40,268 nt of DNA, taken from assembly GCA_012961755.1 (NCBI GenBank), contig DTYS01000043.1:1-40268 (forward strand), read 5' to 3'. Position numbers and translations under genes: made by a program. The notes under the pieces were generated by a model, which worked only from the letters and a program-made list of their open reading frames with translations, made no database searches and had not been told where the DNA came from. Below are positions 16,565-24,486 of this stretch, piece by piece (positions within the stretch are counted from its first letter, which is position 1; each line of letters starts with the position of its first letter). This DNA comes from Candidatus Latescibacterota bacterium (GTDB lineage Bacteria > Latescibacterota > 4484-107 > B68-G9).

Positions 16565-18480
16565 AGGGATATCCCCTACTCTTCTCCCCTTTCGGTATAA
16601 AGGGCCTCCAACTTCGTAACAGGGTCGTCATGGCCCCTATGGGGACGTGGTACGCCGACGAGGAGGGGTTCGTGACGGAGAGGTTGGTAGCGTACTACAG
16701 GGAGAGGGCGAGGGGGGGAGCAGGGCTCATAATCGTGGAGCACACCGCCGTGGCCTTGGAGGGAAGGTCCAGCGGAAGGATGCTCTGTGCTTACGACGAC
16801 AAGTACATACCAGGTCTCGCGGAGCTCGCCGAGGCCGTGCACGAGGAAGAAGCTAAGATCGCCTTACAGTTGAACCACGTGGGAATGACGGCGTCCTACG
16901 AGGTCACCGGGCTCCCGGCCGTGGCACCTTCTGCCGTCGGAACCTCGAGGGACGGCAGGGTGCCGCACGAGCTTTCCGAGGAGGAGATATCCCTCCGTAC
17001 CGAGTACTTCGCCCGGGCCGCCTTGAGGGCGAAGGAGGCGGGGTTCGATGCCGTGGAGCTTCACGGGGCCCACGGATACCTCATCAACCAGTTCCTCTCC
17101 CCCTGGACGAACAGGAGGAAGGACCGCTACGGCGGAAGCACGGAGGGCAGGTGCAGGTTCGCAGTGGAGGTCCTCCGGAAGGTGAGGGAATTCGTGGGGG
17201 AGGACTTTCCCGTGTGGTTCAGGGTGGACGGGGATGAGGGTTTAGGAAAGGAGGGGATAACTTCCGAGGAGGCCCGAAGGATATGCAAGATCTTGGAGGA
17301 TGCGGGCTCGGACGCCTTTCATATCTCCTTCGGCCACAGCGAGGGGACGATTTACGCCTCGGCGCCCTACTACCTCCCACAGGGGCATCTGCTTCCCTAC
17401 GCTAAGGCGATAAGGGACGTGGTCTCGGTGCCGGTCATAGCCGTGGGGAGCATATCCGACCCCGATGCCGCCGAAGGGGCGCTGAGGGAGGGATGTGCCG
17501 ACCTCGTGGCCCTGGGGAGGGCCCTGTTGGCGGACCCAGAGTGGCCCAGGAAGGCCGACGAGGGACGCCCCCACAGGCCCTGCATATTGGGGAACAGGGG
17601 ATGTTCCGACAGGAGGGGGGCCCCCGAGGGCGAGATGAGGTGCCTCGTGAGGCCTGAGACCGGAAGGGAATGGAAGGGACCCTTGAGGCGTGCGGAGGTG
17701 AGGAGGAGGGTCGTGGTGGTCGGAGGGGGCCCGGGGGGCATGGAGGCGGCCCTCGTGGCGGCCCGGAGGGGGCACGAGGTCGTGCTCCTCGAGAGGAGGG
17801 AACTCCTTGGGGGGACCTTCAGGGTGGCGGCCAGGCCTCCATGTAAGGATAGGATACTTAAGTTCTTAGAGTATTTAGAGCGGGAGGTGAGGGACGTGGG
17901 CGTGGACCTGCGCTTAGGTGTGGAGGCCACTTCTGAAAGTGTGCTCGAGCTTTCGCCGGATGCCGTCGTAGTGGCCACGGGGGCTAAGTACGTCCTCCCC
18001 GACCTTCCAGGTGTTGAGAACACGGTCATGGCCGTGGAGATCTTGGAGGGGAAGGTTGAGCCCGAAGGCAGGCTCATGGTGGTCGGAGGTGAGGTTACGG
18101 GGCTTGAGACCGCTGACTTCCTCTCGGAGCAAGGCTTTGAAGTCACCGTGGTGGACAGGAAGGGTAACCTCGGGGAGGACCTGACCGGCCACTGCAGGTA
18201 CTTCCTCCTGAGGAGGTTGGAGGAGAAGGGGGTTGAGCTTAGGCCCGGGACGGAGGTCTTAGGGTTCATCCCGGGCGGGGTGGTCGTAAGGTCAGAGGGG
18301 ATGGAGCTGAGGCTCTCCGGGTTCGGGACCGTGGCCGTGGCCTTCGGCCTCGTCCCGGAGGACGGGCTGGCCAGGGAGCTCGGGGGGAGGGTGCCCCTGT
18401 GGGTCGTAGGGGACGCAAGGGAGCCCCGCAGCGCCCTGGAGGCGATCCACGAGGGGTACGAGGTGGGTATGGAGGTATGA
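16561..18480 (+). CDS. OYE-type NADH:flavin oxidoreductase / 2,4-dienoyl-CoA reductase-like, with altered Fe-S site
   Basis: The 639-aa protein is a two-part flavoenzyme. An FMN TIM barrel of the old yellow enzyme type (NRVVMAPMGTWYADEEG, VELHGAHGYLINQFLSPWTN, VPVIAVGSISDP) is followed by an FAD/NAD(P) domain (RVVVVGGGPGGMEAALVAAR and VVGGEVTGLETADFL). Relatives such as FadH carry a 4Fe-4S cluster on four cysteines (C-x2-C-x3-C-x11-C) between the domains. Here C341, C348 and C361 remain but the second ligand is Gly344 (PCILGNRGC), and the last spacing is 12. The cluster may be 3Fe-4S, otherwise ligated, or lost. The substrate is unknown. The ATG overlaps the glmM stop and the end overlaps the amidohydrolase start, both by ATGA. 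Confidence 0.88.
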   Translation: MKGYPLLFSPFGIKGLQLRNRVVMAPMGTWYADEEGFVTERLVAYYRERARGGAGLIIVEHTAVALEGRSSGRMLCAYDDKYIPGLAELAEAVHEEEAKIALQLNHVGMTASYEVTGLPAVAPSAVGTSRDGRVPHELSEEEISLRTEYFARAALRAKEAGFDAVELHGAHGYLINQFLSPWTNRRKDRYGGSTEGRCRFAVEVLRKVREFVGEDFPVWFRVDGDEGLGKEGITSEEARRICKILEDAGSDAFHISFGHSEGTIYASAPYYLPQGHLLPYAKAIRDVVSVPVIAVGSISDPDAAEGALREGCADLVALGRALLADPEWPRKADEGRPHRPCILGNRGCSDRRGAPEGEMRCLVRPETGREWKGPLRRAEVRRRVVVVGGGPGGMEAALVAARRGHEVVLLERRELLGGTFRVAARPPCKDRILKFLEYLEREVRDVGVDLRLGVEATSESVLELSPDAVVVATGAKYVLPDLPGVENTVMAVEILEGKVEPEGRLMVVGGEVTGLETADFLSEQGFEVTVVDRKGNLGEDLTGHCRYFLLRRLEEKGVELRPGTEVLGFIPGGVVVRSEGMELRLSGFGTVAVAFGLVPEDGLARELGGRVPLWVVGDAREPRSALEAIHEGYEVGMEV

Positions 18481-19613
18481 TGGAGAAGATCTTCTTAGGG
18501 GAACTTCTGGTCGACGGGACCTGGGGGGAACCTGTACCCAAGCCCGCCTTGGTAGTGAAGGACGGAAGGATAGAGGAAGTCCGCACGAGGGACGAGCTCC
18601 CCTCGAAGGTCGAGAGGGTGGACTTCGGTGGCCTCACCCTCGTGCCAGGTCTCATAGAGTCCCACGGACACTTAGTGCTCTCCGGTGGCCCGGACGGAGT
18701 GGAGGTCCTCCTAGAGGAGGACTACGGGGAGCTGCTCCTGAGGGCCGCTCATAACGCTGAGAGGGTCCTCAGGGCTGGGATAACCACTTTCAGGGACTGT
18801 GGGGACAAGGGGGGCGTGACGATACGGCTCAGGGATATGGTCAGGAGCGGACACGCCCCAGGCCCGAGGCTTCTGGTCTCGGGCCCTCCCTTGACCAAGG
18901 CCGACGGACACCTCTGGTTCATGGGGGTGACCGCGGAGGACGGCCCCGAGCTCGTCAGGGCTGCGGGGAAACTGATACGCAGGGGGGTGGACTGGGTGAA
19001 GGTGTGCGTCACCGGAGGTGGGCTCACGCCTGGGACGGACGTGAGGAGGGCTCAGTACGGTCCCGAGGAACTTTCGGTTTTGGTCGAAGAGGTCCATAGG
19101 GCAGGGCGCAGGGTCTCGGCCCACGTACATGGGACCGAGGGCATAAGGAACGCCGTGCTTGCGGGGGTTGACAGCCTGGAACACTGCTCATGGCTCGGAG
19201 GGTTCAGGGAGGATGTCTTAGAGGAGATAAAGAGGAGGGGGACGTTCATCTGCCACACGATAGCCGGTAGGAGGGATGGGACCGAGGTCCCTGGAACGCT
19301 CGTCCTTCAGCTCAGGGCCCTCCGCTCCGGGGCGAAGGTAGTGCTGGGCTCGGACGCAGGTATACCCGACACCCCGATAGATGAGCTCTACAAGGCCCTC
19401 GCGGTGGCGGTGAGGGCAGGGTTCACCGAGGAAGAGGCCCTGAGGTCGGTCACGGGGACAGCGGCCGAGATGCTCGGGCTCGGCGACGAGCTCGGGACGC
19501 TCGAGAGGGGAAAGCTTGCGGACTTCCTGGCTGTCGAAGGTAACCCGTTGGAGGACGTGGGGTCCTTAGGTCGGGTGGAACATGTGGTCTTAGGAGGGCG
19601 GATAGTGCGATAG
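18477..19613 (+). CDS. Metal-dependent amidohydrolase
   Basis: It is a 378-aa hydrolase of the imidazolonepropionase/prolidase-like branch of the amidohydrolase family; the substrate is unknown. The TIM-barrel metal ligands are in order: His-x-His in LIESHGHLVLSGG, the likely bridging Lys in DWVKVCVTGGG, His in RVSAHVHG, His in GVDSLEHCSWLGG, and the acid Asp in VLGSDAGIPD. The C-terminal strand domain ends GKLADFLAVEGNPLEDV. ATG at 18477 (MM) overlaps the previous stop by 4 bp. It could open a lactone or an amide from a compound handled by its operon neighbours, but nothing in the sequence fixes this. Confidence 0.87.
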   Translation: MMEKIFLGELLVDGTWGEPVPKPALVVKDGRIEEVRTRDELPSKVERVDFGGLTLVPGLIESHGHLVLSGGPDGVEVLLEEDYGELLLRAAHNAERVLRAGITTFRDCGDKGGVTIRLRDMVRSGHAPGPRLLVSGPPLTKADGHLWFMGVTAEDGPELVRAAGKLIRRGVDWVKVCVTGGGLTPGTDVRRAQYGPEELSVLVEEVHRAGRRVSAHVHGTEGIRNAVLAGVDSLEHCSWLGGFREDVLEEIKRRGTFICHTIAGRRDGTEVPGTLVLQLRALRSGAKVVLGSDAGIPDTPIDELYKALAVAVRAGFTEEEALRSVTGTAAEMLGLGDELGTLERGKLADFLAVEGNPLEDVGSLGRVEHVVLGGRIVR

Positions 19614-19621
19614 GGGGGAAC

Positions 19622-20446
19622 ATGGAGTACTTGGAGGAACTCTTCGGGCTCGAAGGGAAGGTGGCGGCTGTGACCGGAGGTGGTGGGGTGCTGTGCGGCG
19701 CGATGGCCAGGGCCTTGGGGAGGCTCGGGGTCAAGGTTGCGGTGTTGGACGTATCCGAGGAGGCTGCGAGGAAGGTAGCGGAGGACGTGGAGGCCGAAGG
19801 GGGGGAAGCGCTTCACCTTAAGTGTGATGTGACGGACAGGAGGAGCTTGGAGGAGGCGAGGGAAGGGACCTTAGAGAGGTTCGAGAGGGTGGACTTCCTC
19901 ATAAACGGTGCTGGAGGCAACAGGCCGCAGGCCACCACCTCCCCGGAGCTTCCCTTCTTCAAGCTACCTGAGGATGCGGTGGGGTGGGTGTTCGGGCTGA
20001 ACTTCACCGGGACCTTCCTGGCGAGCCAGGTCTTCGGTGAACACATGGCCGAAAGGGGCGAGGGCGTCATACTCAACGTATCGTCCATGAACGCCCTCAG
20101 GCCCCTCACGAGGATACCCGCGTATTCCGCCGCAAAGGTTGCCGTCAGCAACTTCACCCAGTGGCTTGCGGTCCACATGGCCCAGGAATACTCCCCTAAG
20201 ATCAGGGTGGTGGCCATAGCTCCGGGCTTCTTTCTGACCGAGCAGAACAGGTACCTGCTACTGGACGATGAGGGTGAGCTCACCCCCAGAGGCAGGACCA
20301 TAATAGATCATACGCCGCAGGGAAGGTTCGGAAGTCCCCAGGACCTTGTAGGGGCAGTGGTGTGGCTCCTCTCGCCCTCGGCATCCTTTGTCACCGGGAT
20401 CGTGGTGCCCATAGACGGTGGATTCTCCGCCTTCAGCGGGGTTTGA
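19622..20446 (+). CDS. SDR oxidoreductase of the D-mannonate oxidoreductase (fructuronate reductase) type
   Basis: This 274-aa short-chain dehydrogenase most resembles the SDR form of D-mannonate oxidoreductase found in Thermotoga and others, which interconverts D-fructuronate and D-mannonate with NAD(P)H. It opens LFGLEGKVAAVTGGGGVLCG (cofactor loop). Its catalytic residues are Ser in ILNVSSMNALRPLTRIP and Tyr/Lys in AYSAAKVAVSNFTQWLAVHM. It ends with IAPGFFLTEQNRYLLLDD and FVTGIVVPIDGGFSAFSGV. Those long shared strings, rather than the fold alone, support the substrate call. It lies eight bases after the amidohydrolase and 13 before the LarA-like gene, in an apparent sugar-acid cluster. Confidence 0.85.
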   Translation: MEYLEELFGLEGKVAAVTGGGGVLCGAMARALGRLGVKVAVLDVSEEAARKVAEDVEAEGGEALHLKCDVTDRRSLEEAREGTLERFERVDFLINGAGGNRPQATTSPELPFFKLPEDAVGWVFGLNFTGTFLASQVFGEHMAERGEGVILNVSSMNALRPLTRIPAYSAAKVAVSNFTQWLAVHMAQEYSPKIRVVAIAPGFFLTEQNRYLLLDDEGELTPRGRTIIDHTPQGRFGSPQDLVGAVVWLLSPSASFVTGIVVPIDGGFSAFSGV

Positions 20447-20459
20447 GCGGGGAGGGAGT

Positions 20460-21719
20460 ATGGCCGGGAAGGGATACACGGAGGAGCTGCTTTCGGAAGG
20501 GGAGGTCAGGTCCATAGTTGAGGCGGCGTTTTCAAAGTGGGACTTAGATGGGAGGAGGGTACTCTTCATCATCCCGGATGGAACCAGGACTGCACCTATC
20601 CCTATGATGTTCAGAATGTTTCATGAGCTCCTTTCCGGAAAGGTGGAAGCCCTGGACTACCTCGTAGCCTTGGGCACTCATCCACCTATGTCCCAGGAGG
20701 CGATAAACAAGCTCGTGGGCGTCTCTCCCGAGGACTGGGAGGGGAGGTACAGGGATGTGAGGGTCTTCAACCACCGCTGGGACCTACCCGACACCTTCGT
20801 CCAGCTGGGCACCATACCCCCCTCCGATGTGGCCGAGATGACCGACGGGCTCATGGAGATGCCGGTCGAGGTCAAGCTCAACAGAATGGTCTTAGACTAC
20901 GATAGGATAGTGATATGTGGTCCAGTGTTCCCCCACGAGGTCGTTGGCTTTTCGGGGGGGAACAAGTACTTCTTTCCCGGAATAGGTGGTTGGGAGGTGA
21001 TAAACTTTTCCCACTGGCTCGGTGCCGTGATGACCATACTCAAGATAATAGGCGTCAAGCACACCCCGGTAAGGAGGATTATAGATAGGGCAGCAAGCTT
21101 CCTGGACAAGCCCAAGTACTGCCTCGCTATGGTGGTCAAGGACGGTGGGCTGGCAGGGCTATACGCTGGCACGCCCGAGGAGGCGTACGAGGAGGCGGCG
21201 GACCTTTCCGCCCAGGTCCACATAATCTGGGTGGACGAGCCCTTCAGGAAGGTAATATCCGTTATGCCCGAGATGTACGACGACATATGGACCGCCGCCA
21301 AGGGGATGTACAAGGTGGAGCCCGCGGTCGCGGACGGAGGGGAGGTGATAATATACGCACCCCACATAACCGAGATCTCGTACACCCACGGCAGGATACT
21401 GGACGAGATAGGGTACCACGTGAGGGATTACTTCCTCAAGCAGTGGGACAGGTTCAAGGGCTACCCTTGGGGTGTACTCGCTCACTCGACGCACCTTAAG
21501 GGGTTCGGATGGTACGACGAGAGGACGGGCGTGGAGAGACCCAGGGTCCAGGTGTACTTGGCCACGGGGATACCCAAGGAAAGGGTCGAGAAGGTGAACC
21601 TCGGATACATAGATCCATCCTCCTTCAGGCCCGAGGACTACATGGGCAGGGAGGACGAGGGGATACTGGTGCTCCCGAAGGCGGGAGAGGTGCTCTACAG
21701 GTTGAGGGAGGAGGGATGA
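20460..21719 (+). CDS. LarA-like nickel-pincer 2-hydroxyacid racemase/epimerase (DUF2088)
   Basis: LarA-family enzymes invert the carbon bearing the hydroxyl of 2-hydroxyacids by hydride transfer to a nickel-pincer nucleotide held on a lysine. The 419-aa protein has the N-terminal IPDGTRTAP (the DxTR motif), ALGTHPPMS, and HRWDLPDTFVQLGT. Most telling is the run GPVFPHEVVGFSGGNKYFFP: H159, K169 and H185 keep the exact 10- and 16-residue spacing of the nickel- and pincer-binding His174, Lys184 and His200 of LarA. It should therefore be active and need the LarB/C/E cofactor makers, which are not in this window. Flanked by a mannonate-type SDR and a gluconokinase-like kinase, it may be a D-gluconate/D-mannonate 2-epimerase. 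GGGAGGGA precedes the ATG. Confidence 0.87.
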   Translation: MAGKGYTEELLSEGEVRSIVEAAFSKWDLDGRRVLFIIPDGTRTAPIPMMFRMFHELLSGKVEALDYLVALGTHPPMSQEAINKLVGVSPEDWEGRYRDVRVFNHRWDLPDTFVQLGTIPPSDVAEMTDGLMEMPVEVKLNRMVLDYDRIVICGPVFPHEVVGFSGGNKYFFPGIGGWEVINFSHWLGAVMTILKIIGVKHTPVRRIIDRAASFLDKPKYCLAMVVKDGGLAGLYAGTPEEAYEEAADLSAQVHIIWVDEPFRKVISVMPEMYDDIWTAAKGMYKVEPAVADGGEVIIYAPHITEISYTHGRILDEIGYHVRDYFLKQWDRFKGYPWGVLAHSTHLKGFGWYDERTGVERPRVQVYLATGIPKERVEKVNLGYIDPSSFRPEDYMGREDEGILVLPKAGEVLYRLREEG

Positions 21720-23221
21720 GCCCGGAGGTGGAAAGGAGAGAGGCCGAGGCCCCGTTCGTCTTAGCCTTGGACGTAGGAAGCTCGGCCCTCAGGGCCATAT
21801 TCTTCGACTCCCTGGGGAGGAGCGTAAGGGACCTATCTGCCCGGAGGGAGTACAGACTGAAGACCACGCCCGACGGAGGGGCGGTTCTCGATCCGGAGGA
21901 GCTCTTACAGGTTCTGGTGGATGTGGTGGACGAAGTTCTGGCTGAGGCAGGAGGGCTCTCCGAGAAGTTGGCGGCCGTCGGGATGGACACCATAGTTTCT
22001 AACGTCTTAGGTGTGGACGGGGAGGGCCTGCCCTTGACCCCTATATACACCTACGCGGACGTCAGGAACGGAGGGGAGGTGAGGAAGCTCAAGGAGAACC
22101 TGGAAGAGGGGAGGTTTTACGAACGCACTGGGGTTCCCTTCCATACGAGCTACCTCCCCGCGAGGTTCCTCTGGGCCGAGGGTGCCTTAGGGGAGGAGTT
22201 CCGTAGGGTGAGGCTCTGGCTTTCCTTCGGGGCATTCGTGCTCCTGAGGTTCTTCGGAAGGACCGGGGAAAGCCTTTCCGTGGCCTCCTGGTCCGGGCTT
22301 TTAAACAGGCACGAGCTTTCTTGGGACGAGGAACTGCTTTCCTACCTTCCCGTCGGCCCCGAGGAGCTACCTAAACTTGTGGATGTGAACCATCCCTTCG
22401 TCGGGCTCAGGAGGGAATGGGCCGGTAGGTGGCCTGAGCTCAAGGACCTGCCTTGGTTCCCGGCAATAGGTGACGGGGCTGCGGCCAACTTAGGAAGCGG
22501 GTGTACGGACCCCAGGAGGGTGGCACTGACCTTAGGGACGACCGGAGCCGTACGAGCGGTGCACACGGGAAGCGTGACGCTCCCACGGGGACTCTGGGAC
22601 TACAGAGTTGACGGAAGGAGGGGACTCCTTGGAGGGGCACTCACCGAGGGCGGAGGGCTCTACGTCTGGCTGAAGAACTTCCTGAGGGTCCCTGACGACC
22701 CCGAGGAGGCCCTCTCGAGGATGCCTCCCGACTCCCACGAGCTTACGGTGCTCCCCTTCCTTTCTGGGGAGAGGAGCCCGGGATGGAGGGGGGACGCAAG
22801 GATGGCCGTGGTGGGACTTTCCTTCCACCACGGGCCCTTGGACCTCTTAAGGGCCGGGATGGAGGCGGTGGCGTACAGGTTCGGGTTAATATACGAGCTC
22901 CTGAGGGAGGCGCTTCCAGAGGCCCAGGAGGTCGTGGCAAGCGGAGGGGCGCTCATGGCCTCCCCGACGTGGGCGCAGATGGTCGCGGACGTCTTAGGGA
23001 GGGCCGTCGTGCTCTCCGCTGTCCCCGAGGCTACCGCCAGGGGCACGGCCCTCCCGGCGTTGGAATCCACGGGCACCATCAAGGACGTGTCAGAGGCTCC
23101 GGAGTTCTTTGGAAGGGCTTACGAGCCGGACCCTGAAAGACACGGGGTTTACCTCGAGGCCATGGAGCGACAGAGAAGGTTGTACGATCTTTTGCTATGT
23201 CGGGGGGGGGCGTCTACTTAA
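21716..23221 (+). CDS. FGGY family carbohydrate kinase, gluconokinase-like
   Basis: It is a 501-aa sugar kinase with the two actin-like FGGY domains. The N-terminal phosphate loop is LALDVGSSALRAIFFD (D19). The catalytic base is D253 in FPAIGDGAAANLGSGC, followed by ALTLGTTGAVRAVHTG. The C-terminal ATP site includes VLPFLSGERSPGW and EVVASGGALMASPTWAQMVA. The middle section (TGVPFHTSYLPARFLWAEG; SVASWSGLLNR) is like FGGY gluconokinases rather than glycerol or xylulose kinases, so D-gluconate is the favoured substrate; this is from memory of the family. ATGA overlap with the LarA-like gene shows tight coupling. The last 8 bases overlap the convergent lptF/G gene. Confidence 0.85.
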   Translation: MSPEVERREAEAPFVLALDVGSSALRAIFFDSLGRSVRDLSARREYRLKTTPDGGAVLDPEELLQVLVDVVDEVLAEAGGLSEKLAAVGMDTIVSNVLGVDGEGLPLTPIYTYADVRNGGEVRKLKENLEEGRFYERTGVPFHTSYLPARFLWAEGALGEEFRRVRLWLSFGAFVLLRFFGRTGESLSVASWSGLLNRHELSWDEELLSYLPVGPEELPKLVDVNHPFVGLRREWAGRWPELKDLPWFPAIGDGAAANLGSGCTDPRRVALTLGTTGAVRAVHTGSVTLPRGLWDYRVDGRRGLLGGALTEGGGLYVWLKNFLRVPDDPEEALSRMPPDSHELTVLPFLSGERSPGWRGDARMAVVGLSFHHGPLDLLRAGMEAVAYRFGLIYELLREALPEAQEVVASGGALMASPTWAQMVADVLGRAVVLSAVPEATARGTALPALESTGTIKDVSEAPEFFGRAYEPDPERHGVYLEAMERQRRLYDLLLCRGGAST

Positions 23222-24482
23222 CTCCCATGCGCAGAAGGAGGTATATGCCAAGGGCACCTACCAGGAGGTCCGGTGCCCACATTATGGCCCAGGGGGAGAC
23301 CAGCATCCTGTCCGCCAGTTCCTCCCCACCTATAAGGAACGCCCAGTAGACCACGAAGAAGCCCACGCTAAGCCCGAACCCCACTCCAAGTCCTCCCTTC
23401 CTGACCCTTATCCCAAGGGGCATTCCGACTAGAACGAAGACTATGCAAGCTACTGGGATAGAGTACTTCTTGTGAAGTTCGACCTGGTATTTGTTTATGC
23501 TCCTCCTGTAGGACTTGAGCACCTCCCACTGCGTGAACATCCCTCCGAGCGCCCCCCTTGAAAGTTTCCCTTCTGAGAGGGCCCGTGCGTGGGACAGCAC
23601 TTCGTCCGTGGTCTCGGCTCTTATGCCGAGCTTCAGCGCTATCTCCGATATCTTCAATTCGGCCTTCTTTGCCTTCGCCTCAAGTTCCTTTATCCTTTCC
23701 TTGAGCATCCTTATGCTCATCTCCCTGTCTCCCCTCCCCACCTCCTCAAGTCTCAGACCCATCCTGAGGCCGGATATCCTCACGACGTACTTGGAGAAAT
23801 TGGTGCGGACGTACCTTTCCGGCTCCTTGGGGTCCATCCGGTGCACCTCGCCCTGATGGAGCGTCACGGTCATGGTCTCTCCGTCCGGAGAGATGCGAAG
23901 CTCGCCCCACTTGGCCTTGAGCACCGTCGTTATCCCCTCCTTCCCCTTACCGTACAGTGTGACCCCGTAGAGCCTTTCCCCCTTCCTGTCCACCTTTCGG
24001 AAGAGCAAGCTATATCCAGGGAAGTCCACGAAGGTTCCCTCACTCCCCTTGAGGCTCAAGGCCGGCCTCTTCCTGTGGACGGCGGCCAAGAGCACCTTAA
24101 CCCTATGGTTGGCCTCGGGCAGCACCCTGTCGTCGAACTTCACCATCCCCACAGTTAACATCGCTGAGGCGATGAGGGGGGCGAACAGCATCCTGTAGGG
24201 GCTCACCCCCCCTGCCCACATGGCCTGGACCTCCCCGTCCGCGGAGAGCCTCCCGAAGGCCATCAGGGTGGATACCAACACGGCCATGGGGACGGCCAAG
24301 GCCAACATCCAGGCCAGGCTGAAGAGGGCTATCTGACCCACCACAAGGAAGGGGACCCCCTTGGATATCAGGAGGTCCATCATCTCCAATATCGTGTCCA
24401 GCATGAGCACGAGGAGGAGCACCGAGAGGGAGAGGAAGAAGGGCCTCAGGTGTTCCCTCAGGATGTACCGGTCCAGGACCAC
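23214..24482 (-). CDS. LptF/LptG family permease (YjgP/YjgQ)
   Basis: It is an inner-membrane component of the ABC machine that pulls lipopolysaccharide out to the outer membrane. The 422-aa protein starts VLDRYILREHLRPFFLSL and has membrane segments at about 15-35, 50-75 and 95-115. A periplasmic domain follows that includes a charged, coiled-coil-like stretch (about 255-295: MLKERIKELEAKAKKAELK). Three C-terminal membrane segments end the protein, with VACIVFVLVGMPLGIRVRKG. Only one such gene is present here, so F and G cannot be told apart. GTG start five bases after purSL. It is evidence for an LPS-type outer membrane. Confidence 0.9.
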   Translation of the reverse strand: MVLDRYILREHLRPFFLSLSVLLLVLMLDTILEMMDLLISKGVPFLVVGQIALFSLAWMLALAVPMAVLVSTLMAFGRLSADGEVQAMWAGGVSPYRMLFAPLIASAMLTVGMVKFDDRVLPEANHRVKVLLAAVHRKRPALSLKGSEGTFVDFPGYSLLFRKVDRKGERLYGVTLYGKGKEGITTVLKAKWGELRISPDGETMTVTLHQGEVHRMDPKEPERYVRTNFSKYVVRISGLRMGLRLEEVGRGDREMSIRMLKERIKELEAKAKKAELKISEIALKLGIRAETTDEVLSHARALSEGKLSRGALGGMFTQWEVLKSYRRSINKYQVELHKKYSIPVACIVFVLVGMPLGIRVRKGGLGVGFGLSVGFFVVYWAFLIGGEELADRMLVSPWAIMWAPDLLVGALGIYLLLRMGVK

Positions 24483-24486
24483 CCCC

